Positions 9,514-16,912 of a stretch of 64,000 nucleotides of DNA are shown here, piece after piece. Both the position numbers and the translations under genes were made by a program. The first letter of the stretch is position 1. Each line of letters opens with the position of its first letter. The notes under the pieces were generated by a model. That model ran no database searches. It saw only the letters and a list, made by a program, of their open reading frames with translations, and was not told where the DNA came from. Source of the DNA: Amycolatopsis nalaikhensis (GTDB lineage Bacteria; Actinomycetota; Actinomycetes; Mycobacteriales; Pseudonocardiaceae); assembly GCF_030264295.1 (NCBI RefSeq), contig NZ_CP127173.1:4285501-4349500 (forward strand), given 5' to 3'.

Positions 9514-10712
9514 CCGGCAGACGAGTGGGGACTCGTTCGCGAACCGGACATTCCCGCTCACGAAGTCCGCCACCCCCGCCACGCCCCCCGGCCGACGCAC
9601 GATGGCCACAGCCGGCCGATCGATGCGTTCGGCGCGTGCGTCCGGACGGTCATCAACTTCATCCCGTGGGGCAAGATCCTCAAGGCCGGCGAGATCATCG
9701 CGGACTTCTGGAACGGCGCGAAGGCGCTGATCACGTTCGGCAAGGAGGTGGAGAAGGCCGAGAAGGTCATCGTCGACACGGAGAAGGTGCTGGTCGACGC
9801 GGAGAGGGCCGCGGACGCGGCGGCGGATGCCGAGCGGGCTGCCTCGGAAGTGGCGCACGGGGCCGAGGAGGCCAAGGGAGCCGAGAGCGGCGCTTCGTGT
9901 GCGTTGCACAGCTTCGTGGCCGGGACCCAGATCCTCCTGGCAGACGGCTCGACGAAACCGATCGAGCAGGTCGCGAATGGTGACGTGGTCGAGACGACGG
10001 ATCCGTCGACGGGTGCGGTGGAGCAGCACAAGGTGGTGGGGACGCTCGTCCACAGCGACGAGGAGCAGCGCACCGAGATCACGCTGGACTCGGGCGGGGC
10101 GCTGGTCGCGACGGACTGGCATCCCGTGTGGGTGGAAGAAGCGGGTGACTGGGTCGCGATCGGGTCGCTGACCGCCGGCGAGCACCTACACTCGGCGGAT
10201 GGTCGGTCGGTCGAGGTCAAGTCGGTTCGCCACTTCGAGCAGGCGGCACCGGTTTACGACCTCACGGTGGACGCAGTCCACGACTATTACGTGGCCGCCG
10301 ACGCGGTCTCGGTTCTGGTTCACAACTGCGGCACGGCCGACGACGACTTGCTGGACTTCGCGGATGAGGCCTTGAGCACGCCAGCGGCGGCCCGTCCGAA
10401 TGTCGCCACGAAGGTCACGTCTGCGGATGGACGACACGTGAGGTTCTCGTATGCCACGGACACTCGCGCGGGCGGGATGCCGTCACAGACCAGCCGGGCT
10501 GTGGCTGACGCTGGTCACCACGGCGGGTGTGGTGAGGTCGGCTGCGCGGCGGCACTCGAACGGGACGGGATTCCGTTGGAAGGCTCGACATTCCAATCCG
10601 TGAAGATCGGTGGCGGCGGCCGAGGCAATTCGTTCCCGATGGAAAGCCATGGCGAATTGATCGGGCCATGTCCTGTCAGCGCTTCCTGCCCCTGATCGGA
10701 GGACGTGGGTGA
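9514..10712 (+). pseudogene. Orphan Hint-deaminase toxin cassette, start-less and frameshifted
   Basis: From 9625 the sequence is a close copy of the Rhs gene's pretoxin and Hint region (8070-8815), with mainly synonymous differences, but lacks the Rhs core. The frame is open from 9514; the first usable start is GTG 9748, and the frame stops at 10695. The Hint domain (HSFVAGTQILL to VHNC) is intact. The new tip looks like a YwqJ-type nucleic-acid/nucleotide deaminase: GGCGEVGC supplies the C-x-E motif, and GPC at 10663-10671 begins the PCxxC motif. The frame is then lost, while the next frame reads CQRFLPLIGGRG and stops at 10710-10712, overlapping the next GTG start. The cassette was probably displaced from the end of the Rhs gene. 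Confidence 0.8.
9530..9625 (-). pseudogene. Remnant of a QsdR-like TetR gene
   Basis: About 96 bases match 11255-11350, the middle of the intact TetR gene downstream, in the same orientation and at roughly 85-90 percent identity by eye. Minus-strand translation gives pieces such as FVSGNVRFANES and RLWPSCVGRGA, but in different frames, so it is not coding. It ends where homology to the Rhs pretoxin region begins (9625). It marks a recombination junction between toxin cassettes. Confidence 0.75.
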
Positions 10713-10966
10713 CCTCTGGGCAGATCCCGCCCGAACTGCGTGCGGCGTTGCGCGCTCTGCGTACAGTGCGCTCGGAGAAGCCCGAGGGAGGATCCGAAAC
10801 CGAAGCGTTCGCCGCCTGGCGGGAGCGGATGGCCGAGGCTCTCGAGCGCCTGGCGCAGCTGTTGATCTTTCCCGAGGATCGACGGCAAGCTGCGGATGAG
10901 GCGACCGAAGCCCGGGCCCAGGCAGCGCGCATTCGGGCCCACCTGAGGAATGACCGAGCCGACTGA
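10709..10966 (+). CDS. Small helical protein, candidate immunity to the deaminase tip
   Basis: 85 residues, GTG start. The GTG overlaps the TGA that ends the restored frame of the deaminase cassette (GTGA, 10709-10712), a translational-coupling arrangement typical of toxin/immunity gene pairs. The protein is highly charged and predicted helical (many Ala, Glu, Arg; LRALRTVRSEK, AAWRERMAEALERLAQLL). I recognise no family. Function is inferred only from its place immediately after the toxin tip. If the toxin is dead, the gene may still protect against kin carrying the live version. Confidence 0.55.
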   Translation: MTSGQIPPELRAALRALRTVRSEKPEGGSETEAFAAWRERMAEALERLAQLLIFPEDRRQAADEATEARAQAARIRAHLRNDRAD

Positions 10967-10977
10967 TGTGAACCCAC

Positions 10978-11511
10978 TCAGCTCAGCAACGCCGTCACCG
11001 CGGCGTGCGCCTTCTCCGCGTCGGGCGCGTCCCCGGTGATGACGTCCGTGTACACGAACGACTCCCCGATCCGCACCAAGAGATAAGCCAGATCCGGCAC
11101 CGGCAACGGCGGCTCCAGCCTTCCCGCGGCGACCTCGGACGACAGCAACTCCGAAAGCCGAGCAGTAGTCCGCTGCTGGCAAACGCTTGCGCGCGTCGTC
11201 AACAGCCGCAAAGCCCGCTCTGGCTCGCGACGCAGGAAGTCTCGAAAAGGCGGTGACTCGTTCGCGAACCGGACATACCCGCTCACGAAATCCGCCACCC
11301 CAGCAGCCCCGCGCCCGACGCACGAAGGCCACAGCCGGGCGATGGACGCAGCGGACAGCGACCACAAGATCTCCCCGAGCAGCCGGTCTCGCGAGCCGAC
11401 CCGGCGGTGCAACGTCGCCCGGCTGATCGACAACGCCTCCGCCAGCTCGCCCATGTCGACCCGGCGGCCCGCCAGGAACCAGTCACGGGCCAGTTCGAAC
11501 TCCTGAGACAT
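10978..11511 (-). CDS. TetR-family regulator, QsdR-like
   Basis: 177 residues from the ATG at 11511; the longer frame upstream has no support and would run through the divergent gene. The N-terminal half contains the helix-turn-helix (MGELAEALSISRATLHRRVGSRDRLLGE, about residues 19-46). The C-terminal part (FVSGYVRFANESPPFRDFLRREPERALRLLT) resembles QsdR-type regulators. It is divergent from a quinone oxidoreductase gene with 42 bases between the two starts, and a palindrome overlaps its start codon (11504-11527). Autoregulation and control of the oxidoreductase are therefore likely. Part of this gene is duplicated at 9530-9625. Confidence 0.85.
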   Translation of the reverse strand: MSQEFELARDWFLAGRRVDMGELAEALSISRATLHRRVGSRDRLLGEILWSLSAASIARLWPSCVGRGAAGVADFVSGYVRFANESPPFRDFLRREPERALRLLTTRASVCQQRTTARLSELLSSEVAAGRLEPPLPVPDLAYLLVRIGESFVYTDVITGDAPDAEKAHAAVTALLS

Positions 11512-11527
11512 ATGCCAGAATGTCTCA
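11504..11527. promoter_or_regulatory. Palindromic operator between TetR and oxidoreductase genes
   Basis: Perfect 8-base arms TGAGACAT and ATGTCTCA separated by 8 bases, in the divergent gap and overlapping the TetR start codon. Size and position fit a TetR-family operator that controls both genes. Confidence 0.65.
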
Positions 11528-11553
11528 TACCCACGAGCGAGAGGGAACACGAC

Positions 11554-12510
11554 ATGCGCGCAGTGCAGGTGACGGAGTTCGGCGGACCCGAGGTGCTCAA
11601 GCCGGTCGAGCTGCCCGATCCGGAGCCCGGCCCTGGCGAAGTCCTCATCGACGTCGACCGCATCGGTGTCAACTACGCCGACACCCACCAGGCCGAGAAC
11701 TCCTACCTCGCGCCGTCCAAGCTCCCGCTCGTTCCCGGTGGCGAGGTGGTCGGGACAGCCCAGGGCAAGCGGGTCGTGGCGCTGCTCAACGGCGGTGGGG
11801 GCTACGCCGAGAAGGCCGTCGCCCCCGAGGCGACCACCTTCCCCGTTCCCGACGGCGTCGACGACCTCGCCGCCCTCTCCATGCTCGTCCAGGGCACCAC
11901 CGCCTGGGTCCTGCTCCGCAAGAACGCCCACCTCGAGAAGGGCGAATCGGTCGTCGTGCACGCGGCCGCCGGGGGTGTCGGGACCGTTGCCGTTCAGCTC
12001 GCCAAAGCCTGGGGTGCCGGGCGCGTCATCGCCACCGCCAGCTCCGACGAGAAGCGCGCCCTCGCCCTCGAACTCGGCGCCGACGTCGCCATCGACTCCA
12101 AAGCCGAAGACATGACCGCGGCCATCCTCGAGGCCAACAACGGCCGCCTCGTCGACGTCGTTCTCGACATGGTCGGCGGGGCCACCACCGATCAGAGCAT
12201 CGCCGCCCTCGCTCCCTTCGGCCGCCTCGCCTTCTACGGCATGGCCGGGCGCGAGAACCCCAAGCCCGTCGAGCTGCGCAACCTCCTCGGCCACAGCACC
12301 ACCGTCAGCGGCATGTGGCTGCCGCACGTCTTCCGCCTGCCGGGCAACGTCTTCGGGACCGCGCTGAACGAGCTGTTCACGCTCGTCGAAGAAGGCAAGC
12401 TCAAGGCGATCCCGGGCGGTGAGTACGCGCTGTCCGACGCCCGCGCCGCGCACGAGGCCCTGCGCTCCCGCAAGACCGTCGGCAAGCTACTCCTCGACCC
12501 CGGCAAGTAG
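11554..12510 (+). CDS. NADPH:quinone oxidoreductase, MDR superfamily
   Basis: 318 residues from ATG 11554 (MRAVQVTEFGGPEVLKPVELP), the usual N terminus of the zeta-crystallin/QOR group. The GroES-like domain occupies about 1-120. The Rossmann part contains AAAGGVGTVAVQLAKAWGA (about 137-155), the nucleotide-binding AxGGVG motif. There are no zinc-binding cysteine clusters, as expected for quinone reductases. It would use NADPH to reduce quinones or enones in the cytoplasm. The adjoining TetR gene and shared palindrome suggest induction by a small electrophile or aromatic compound. Its 3' end overlaps the convergent pabB-like gene by 24 bases. Confidence 0.88.
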   Translation: MRAVQVTEFGGPEVLKPVELPDPEPGPGEVLIDVDRIGVNYADTHQAENSYLAPSKLPLVPGGEVVGTAQGKRVVALLNGGGGYAEKAVAPEATTFPVPDGVDDLAALSMLVQGTTAWVLLRKNAHLEKGESVVVHAAAGGVGTVAVQLAKAWGAGRVIATASSDEKRALALELGADVAIDSKAEDMTAAILEANNGRLVDVVLDMVGGATTDQSIAALAPFGRLAFYGMAGRENPKPVELRNLLGHSTTVSGMWLPHVFRLPGNVFGTALNELFTLVEEGKLKAIPGGEYALSDARAAHEALRSRKTVGKLLLDPGK

Positions 12511-13737
12511 GCGTTCCAGGGGTGCCGCCTTGTGGAGGCACTCCTGCCACTCCGCCTCCGGGTCCGAATCCGCCGTGATCCCGCCGCCCACGCCCAGCGA
12601 CACCGTGCCCGCGGCGATCTCGAACGTCCGGATCGCGACGTTCAGCTCCAGCCCGGCCACCGGTGACACCAGTCCGATCGCTCCCGTGTAGACCCCGCGT
12701 CCGCACGGCTCCAAAGCAGCGATCAGATCGAGCGCGCGGATCTTCGGCGCGCCCGTCACCGAGCCGGGCGGGAACGTGGCCGAAAGCAGCGAGGCGTCCG
12801 AAACCGTCGGCCGCAGGACGCCGGTGACCGTCGAGTCCAGGTGCCACACCCCCGGCGCCGGCCGGACCCGCAGCAGGGACGGCACCGTCACCGATCCCAC
12901 CTCGCACACCCGGCCCAGGTCGTTGCGCACCAGGTCCGTGATCATCACGTTTTCCGCGACGTCCTTCACCGACTGCCGCAGCAGCAACGCGTTCCCGTCG
13001 TCAGCCGGTCCACGGCGGGGGAGCGTCCCCTTGATCGGCGTCGAGCGCACCGCACGGCCGTGCCGCGCCAGGAACAGCTCCGGCGAAAACGAGACCACCG
13101 AGCCCCATGCGCCGGACAAGTACGCGGCCCGGCGGGGAGACAACGATGAAACCCCGGCCGCGAACAACGCCGAAGGGGACCCCGAGAAAGGACCCGTGAA
13201 GCGCGAGCAGATGTTCGCCTGGAACAGCTCCCCGGCTTCGATCGCGTGCACGCACGCCTTCACCGCGTCCCGGTGGTCCGACGGCAGCGGACGCCGCAAA
13301 GGCCCGGCGGACCAAGACGAAGCAGGCACGGAAGCGGCCAGCAGCGACTCCATGGTGGACACCGACGGCCCGCCGCCGTCCAGCGACTCCAGGTAGCAGG
13401 TGCCTGACGACGACCACCGCAGCACGTGGTCCGCCCAGCCCCACGCCGACGCCGGCAACGCGCCCGAACGGCCCGAAGGATCGGCCAGGTCGTAGGACAG
13501 GTAGCCGAACCAGCCGCCGCCGATCACGCCCGGCGCCGCGTCGACCTCCGGGGGGAACGACGGCAGCGCGCGCGGGGAAACGGTGAGCGACGGCGCGATC
13601 ACCGCCTGCGCGGAAAACCAGTCACCCGACAGCATCGCGGGCGGCGGCAGCCCGCGCGACGCGGCGTGGTGAGCGAGTACCGAAAAAGCGCGCACCGGCG
13701 TCACGTTCGTCCGAAGTGCCCTGCTCGTCACGCGCAT
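12487..13737 (-). CDS. pabB: Aminodeoxychorismate synthase component I-like
   Basis: 416 residues, ATG start at 13737. The chorismate-binding domain is clear in the C-terminal two-thirds: ELFQANICSRF, SFSPELFL, IKGTLPR, DLVRNDLGRVCEVGSV, HLDSTVTG, FPPGSVTGAPK and YTGAIGLV are hallmark segments of the PabB/TrpE/isochorismate synthase superfamily. PIKGT and the short N-terminal domain favour PabB, which makes 4-amino-4-deoxychorismate for folate with a glutaminase subunit; no PabA gene is adjacent. A secondary-metabolite role (aminodeoxychorismate-derived starter) is possible. It lies 19 bases downstream of the GH25-like gene on the same strand. Confidence 0.85.
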   Translation of the reverse strand: MRVTSRALRTNVTPVRAFSVLAHHAASRGLPPPAMLSGDWFSAQAVIAPSLTVSPRALPSFPPEVDAAPGVIGGGWFGYLSYDLADPSGRSGALPASAWGWADHVLRWSSSGTCYLESLDGGGPSVSTMESLLAASVPASSWSAGPLRRPLPSDHRDAVKACVHAIEAGELFQANICSRFTGPFSGSPSALFAAGVSSLSPRRAAYLSGAWGSVVSFSPELFLARHGRAVRSTPIKGTLPRRGPADDGNALLLRQSVKDVAENVMITDLVRNDLGRVCEVGSVTVPSLLRVRPAPGVWHLDSTVTGVLRPTVSDASLLSATFPPGSVTGAPKIRALDLIAALEPCGRGVYTGAIGLVSPVAGLELNVAIRTFEIAAGTVSLGVGGGITADSDPEAEWQECLHKAAPLERLLAGVEE

Positions 13738-13756
13738 GGCGCCATATCACCACACG

Positions 13757-14371
13757 TCAGAGCAGCAAGTCACCCAATGTGAAGGGGTACACGACGGCGT
13801 TCTGCTCGACCGGCCCGTCGATGCCCGGCACGTCCGGCGCGCACGCGTGCTGGTGCACGCCGAGCCGCGAGTGGAACCAGCCCGGCCGCCCCGGGATGCC
13901 GTTGTGGCGGGCCAGCCACAGCACCACCTCGCTGTCGGCCCAGCGGTCCGGGTGCAGCCGGTGCGCCCAGCAGTCGTGGTCGGCGTAGATCAGCACTCGC
14001 TCGATGCGCGCCGCGTGCCGGACGTGCTTGATCCACGCCTTGATGAACCGGTCGTCGACGCTGGGCGCCGCCACCTCCAGCGCCGGGGCCAGCGATCCGG
14101 GCGCGAACGCGCCGAGCCTGCTCGCCGTCCGCACGAAGTGGTCCGCCTGGTCGTGCACCGCGCCGGGCCGGGCGTAGTGCCGCCCGCCGACGTGCAGCCC
14201 GGCTTCCTGCGCGCCCGCCAGGTTGTGCTCGGCGGCCAGGTTGGTCCAGTTGACGTTCTCGCTGATCGTCACCGACACGAACTTGGTCTCCGCCGCGCGG
14301 ACGGCGTGCCAGTCGGACACGCGTTCGCGGTGGGACAGCGAGATCCCGCGTTCGCTCTCCGGCTCCGTCAC
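13757..14371 (-). CDS. GH25-like protein lacking catalytic acids
   Basis: 204 residues from GTG 14371; an ATG at 14407 would add 12 residues. The fold pattern of glycoside hydrolase family 25 (Cellosyl-type muramidase) is recognisable: GISLSHRERVSDWHAV, FVSVTISEN, NLAGAQEAGLHVGGRHYARP, VLIYADHDCW, VVLWLARHNG and PGIDGPVEQN. But the catalytic Asp of GIDVS is replaced (GISLS), and the DxE pair is replaced by LEVA. No signal peptide is visible, unlike secreted lysozymes. It is therefore probably not an active muramidase; a binding or other role is open. It follows the ABC exporter genes on the minus strand. Confidence 0.65.
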   Translation of the reverse strand: MTEPESERGISLSHRERVSDWHAVRAAETKFVSVTISENVNWTNLAAEHNLAGAQEAGLHVGGRHYARPGAVHDQADHFVRTASRLGAFAPGSLAPALEVAAPSVDDRFIKAWIKHVRHAARIERVLIYADHDCWAHRLHPDRWADSEVVLWLARHNGIPGRPGWFHSRLGVHQHACAPDVPGIDGPVEQNAVVYPFTLGDLLL

Positions 14372-14449
14372 AGTCCGCCCCCGGCACGTCGGTGGAGAGC
14401 ACACCATACGTCGCCGGGGGCGGACTCGCAGTGGCCAACGCGCGGTTGA

Positions 14450-15214
14450 TCAGGCGTTTTCCTTTTGGAACGTGCGGGTGCCCCACCACACCGACACCAC
14501 CGCCATCACCAGCACCACGACGCTGCCGGTGAACAGCGCGTCCATCGAGAAGTCGCCGCGGAAGGTGTTCCGCTCGACGTCGACGACGTGCCGGAAGGGG
14601 TTGATCTGCGAAACGGTGTACAGCCAGTCCGGCGCGACCCCGGCCGTGATCGGCAGCAGGATCCCCGACAGCAGCAACAGCGGGATGAGCACGGCGTTGA
14701 GCAGCGCGGGGAACGTCTCCTCGCTCTTCAACGTGAGTGCCAGCGCGTAGGAGCACGACGCCAGCGACACGGCCAGCAGGAACACGATGACCAGGCTCAG
14801 AAGCACGCCGCCGACCGGCGCGTCCAGGTCGAACGCCAGGTACGCCAGCGCGATGATCAGCACCGCCTGGACGACGGCCTGCAGCGCGTTGGCCAGCACC
14901 TTGCCGAGCAGCAGCGCCGTGCGGCTGACCGGCGTGACCCGGAACCGCTCGACGACGCCGGAGCGGTATTCGGCCAGCAGCCCGAAGCCGACGAACGAGC
15001 TGCCGAACAACGCCAGCTGCGCGATCAGCGCCGGGGTGAGCAGCATCCAGCCGTCCACTTCGGACAGGCCCTGCCCCCGCATCGCCTTGACCATCAGCGG
15101 CCCGAACAGGAACAGGTAGAGCAGTGGCTGCATGACCCCGATCAGCACCCAGGTCGGGTTCCGCAGGGCCGCGGTGAGGTCTCGGCGGAAGATCAGCCAG
15201 GTGTCACGCAGCAC
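14450..15214 (-). CDS. ABC-2 type transporter permease
   Basis: 254 residues, five to six hydrophobic segments (PTWVLIGVMQPLLYLFLFGPL near the start; VVQAVLIIALAYLAF; LVIVFLLAVSLASC; VLIPLLLLSGILLPI; a last one near the C terminus). The DrrB/ABC-2 signature region is present (LLLSGILLPI followed by LYTVSQINPFRHVVD). It overlaps the ATPase gene upstream by 11 bases, so the two are translated together and form an exporter, probably of lipophilic drugs, as in DrrAB. Confidence 0.9.
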   Translation of the reverse strand: MLRDTWLIFRRDLTAALRNPTWVLIGVMQPLLYLFLFGPLMVKAMRGQGLSEVDGWMLLTPALIAQLALFGSSFVGFGLLAEYRSGVVERFRVTPVSRTALLLGKVLANALQAVVQAVLIIALAYLAFDLDAPVGGVLLSLVIVFLLAVSLASCSYALALTLKSEETFPALLNAVLIPLLLLSGILLPITAGVAPDWLYTVSQINPFRHVVDVERNTFRGDFSMDALFTGSVVVLVMAVVSVWWGTRTFQKENA

Positions 15215-16181
15215 GGCCGCCCTCCTCCGCTTCGCGCAGCGAGCGCCCGGTCAGGGTCAGGAAAACGTCGTCGAGGGTCGGCCGGTGCACCTGGACCGAC
15301 AGCATCGGGATGCTCTTCGCGTCCAACGCCCGCAGCAGCTCCGGCAGCGCGACGTCGCCGCGCGGCACCCGGAACCGGACCACCCCGTCGGCCACGGACA
15401 GCTCGTGCGCGCCGCCGAGCCGCCCGGCGATCTCGGCGGCGTCGGCCGCCTGCTCCGGGTCGACGCCGACCTCGACGCGGTCGCCGTTGACCCGCGCCTT
15501 GAGCGCGTCCGGCGTGCCCTCGGCGACGATCCGGCCGTCGTCGATGACGATCAGCCGGTCGGACAGCGCGTCGGCCTCGTCGAGGTAGTGGGTGGTCAGG
15601 AAGACCGTGACGCCCTGCTCGGCGCGCAGCCGGCGGATGTGGTCCCACAGGTTGGCGCGGCTCTGCGGGTCGAGGCCGGTCGACGGCTCGTCGAGGAACA
15701 CCAGCCCGGGCGAGTGGATCAGCCCGAGCGCGATGTCGAGCCGCCGCCGCTGGCCGCCGGACAACGTCTTGGTGAGCCGCTGGTCGAGCCCGGTCAGGTC
15801 GAGCTGGTCGGCGAGCTCGGCGCCGCGCGCGATCGCGTCGGCCTTGCTCATCCGGTAGAGCCTGCCCTGCAGTTCCAGCTCGTCGGCGACCTTGCTCTCC
15901 GGTGCGCTGCCGCCGCCTTGGGCGACGTAGCCGATGCGCTTGCGCACGCCGAGCGGGTCGGTCAGCAGGTCGCAGCCGCCGACGTTGGCCGTGCCCGCGG
16001 TCGGCTTCAGCAGCGTGGTCAGCATGCGGAGCGTGGTGGTCTTCCCGGCGCCGTTCGGGCCGAGGAAGCCGACCAGCTCGCCCGCTTCGACGTCGAGGTC
16101 GACGCCCTTCACCGCGTGCACTTCGCCCCCAGTGCGGCCCTTGCGGCGGAACCGCCGCTCGAGACCGCGTGCCGTGATCAT
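15204..16181 (-). CDS. DrrA-like ABC transporter ATPase
   Basis: 325 residues, ATG at 16181 with a GAGAGGGG ribosome site. Walker A GPNGAGKTTT, signature LSGGQRRRLDIA, Walker B LVFLDEPSTGLDP and the switch His (TTHYLDEAD) are all present. A C-terminal domain of about 80 residues (DAKSIPMLSVQVHRPTLDDVFLTLTGRSL) is the DrrA-type extension. It powers the adjacent ABC-2 permease. A PadR regulator lies directly upstream and two palindromes occupy the gap before this start, so PadR-controlled expression is likely. Confidence 0.93.
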   Translation of the reverse strand: MITARGLERRFRRKGRTGGEVHAVKGVDLDVEAGELVGFLGPNGAGKTTTLRMLTTLLKPTAGTANVGGCDLLTDPLGVRKRIGYVAQGGGSAPESKVADELELQGRLYRMSKADAIARGAELADQLDLTGLDQRLTKTLSGGQRRRLDIALGLIHSPGLVFLDEPSTGLDPQSRANLWDHIRRLRAEQGVTVFLTTHYLDEADALSDRLIVIDDGRIVAEGTPDALKARVNGDRVEVGVDPEQAADAAEIAGRLGGAHELSVADGVVRFRVPRGDVALPELLRALDAKSIPMLSVQVHRPTLDDVFLTLTGRSLREAEEGGRAA

Positions 16182-16200
16182 GGGATCCCCTCTCGAAAAG

Positions 16201-16216
16201 TAGTCAAGGTTGACTA
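16201..16216. promoter_or_regulatory. PadR operator copy 1
   Basis: TAGTCAAGGTTGACTA, a near-perfect 16-base palindrome 20 bases before the ABC ATPase start. A matching copy lies 50 bases away at 16251-16266. Paired inverted repeats between a PadR gene and the transporter it controls are typical of this regulator family. Confidence 0.7.
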
Positions 16217-16250
16217 GCTGAGGGGCACACTGTGCCGCAGCGAGCTCGGC

Positions 16251-16266
16251 TAGTCAAACTTGATTA
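16251..16266. promoter_or_regulatory. PadR operator copy 2
   Basis: TAGTCAAACTTGATTA, same outer arms (TAGTCAA / TTGA-TA) as 16201-16216. It overlaps the stop codon of the PadR gene. On the minus strand it contains TTGACTA, which could double as a -35 element of the ABC promoter. Confidence 0.65.
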
Positions 16267-16860
16267 CCGAGGCGGCTCGCCGAAGGGGGACCCGGCGTCG
16301 TCGGCCATCACGTACTCGCCCGCCTCCAGCCGGGCGATCAGGCCCGCCAGCCACGACCGGCTCGCGTCGGTGATCCCGCCCCACAGCCGGTACAGCTCGC
16401 CGACGTGTTCCGGCGTGCCCTGTTCCATGCTCACTTTCAGCTCTTCGAGCATCAGCCCCGCCTGCCGCTGCTCGGCCTCCAGGTGCACCAGCCGGTGGCG
16501 GAGCAGGTTGATCACGCGGGCGCGCGGCAGCGTGGTCATCAGCGAGATCGCGGCCGACAGGTCGGGGTGGTTGAGCTGGGGATCCGACAGCGCCTTCGAG
16601 AGCAGGACCTGGTACTCCTGCTCGCCCTCGCCGGTGAGCCGGTAGGCGACGCGGTCCGGGCCGCCGTCGCCCGGCTCGACGTCGACCTGCTCCAGGAGGT
16701 CCTCGGCGGTCATCTTCTTCAGCGCGTGGTAGATCGACCCGGGCTGGACGTTCGCCCACTTGTCCGCCGACCAGGTCAGCAGCTCGCGACGCACCTGGTA
16801 GCCGTGCGCGCGGCCGTACATGCGCACCACCCCGAGCACGAGCAACCGTGTCGCCGACAA
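16264..16860 (-). CDS. PadR-family transcriptional regulator
   Basis: 198 residues. The TTG start at 16860 has a well-placed GGGAGG. The N-terminal winged helix is of PadR type (VLGVVRMYGRAHGYQVRRELL, PGSIYHALKKMTAEDLLE), and a C-terminal alpha-helical dimerisation domain runs from about 110 to 185 (LRHRLVHLEAEQRQAGLMLEELK). It precedes the ABC exporter genes on the same strand, with operator-like palindromes between. PadR proteins usually repress an adjacent drug exporter until a ligand binds. It is divergent from metG with 52 bases between. Confidence 0.9.
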   Translation of the reverse strand: MSATRLLVLGVVRMYGRAHGYQVRRELLTWSADKWANVQPGSIYHALKKMTAEDLLEQVDVEPGDGGPDRVAYRLTGEGEQEYQVLLSKALSDPQLNHPDLSAAISLMTTLPRARVINLLRHRLVHLEAEQRQAGLMLEELKVSMEQGTPEHVGELYRLWGGITDASRSWLAGLIARLEAGEYVMADDAGSPFGEPPR

Positions 16861-16912
16861 CCGGGCCTCCCTCTCGACAAAGCGCGTGACGCCCTCCGTA
16901 GGCTAATAAGGT

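Noticed and set aside
10709..10966. Antitoxin of a type II toxin-antitoxin pair
   Set aside because: No DNA-binding motif is seen, and the neighbour is a Hint-linked polymorphic toxin tip, so immunity is the better reading.
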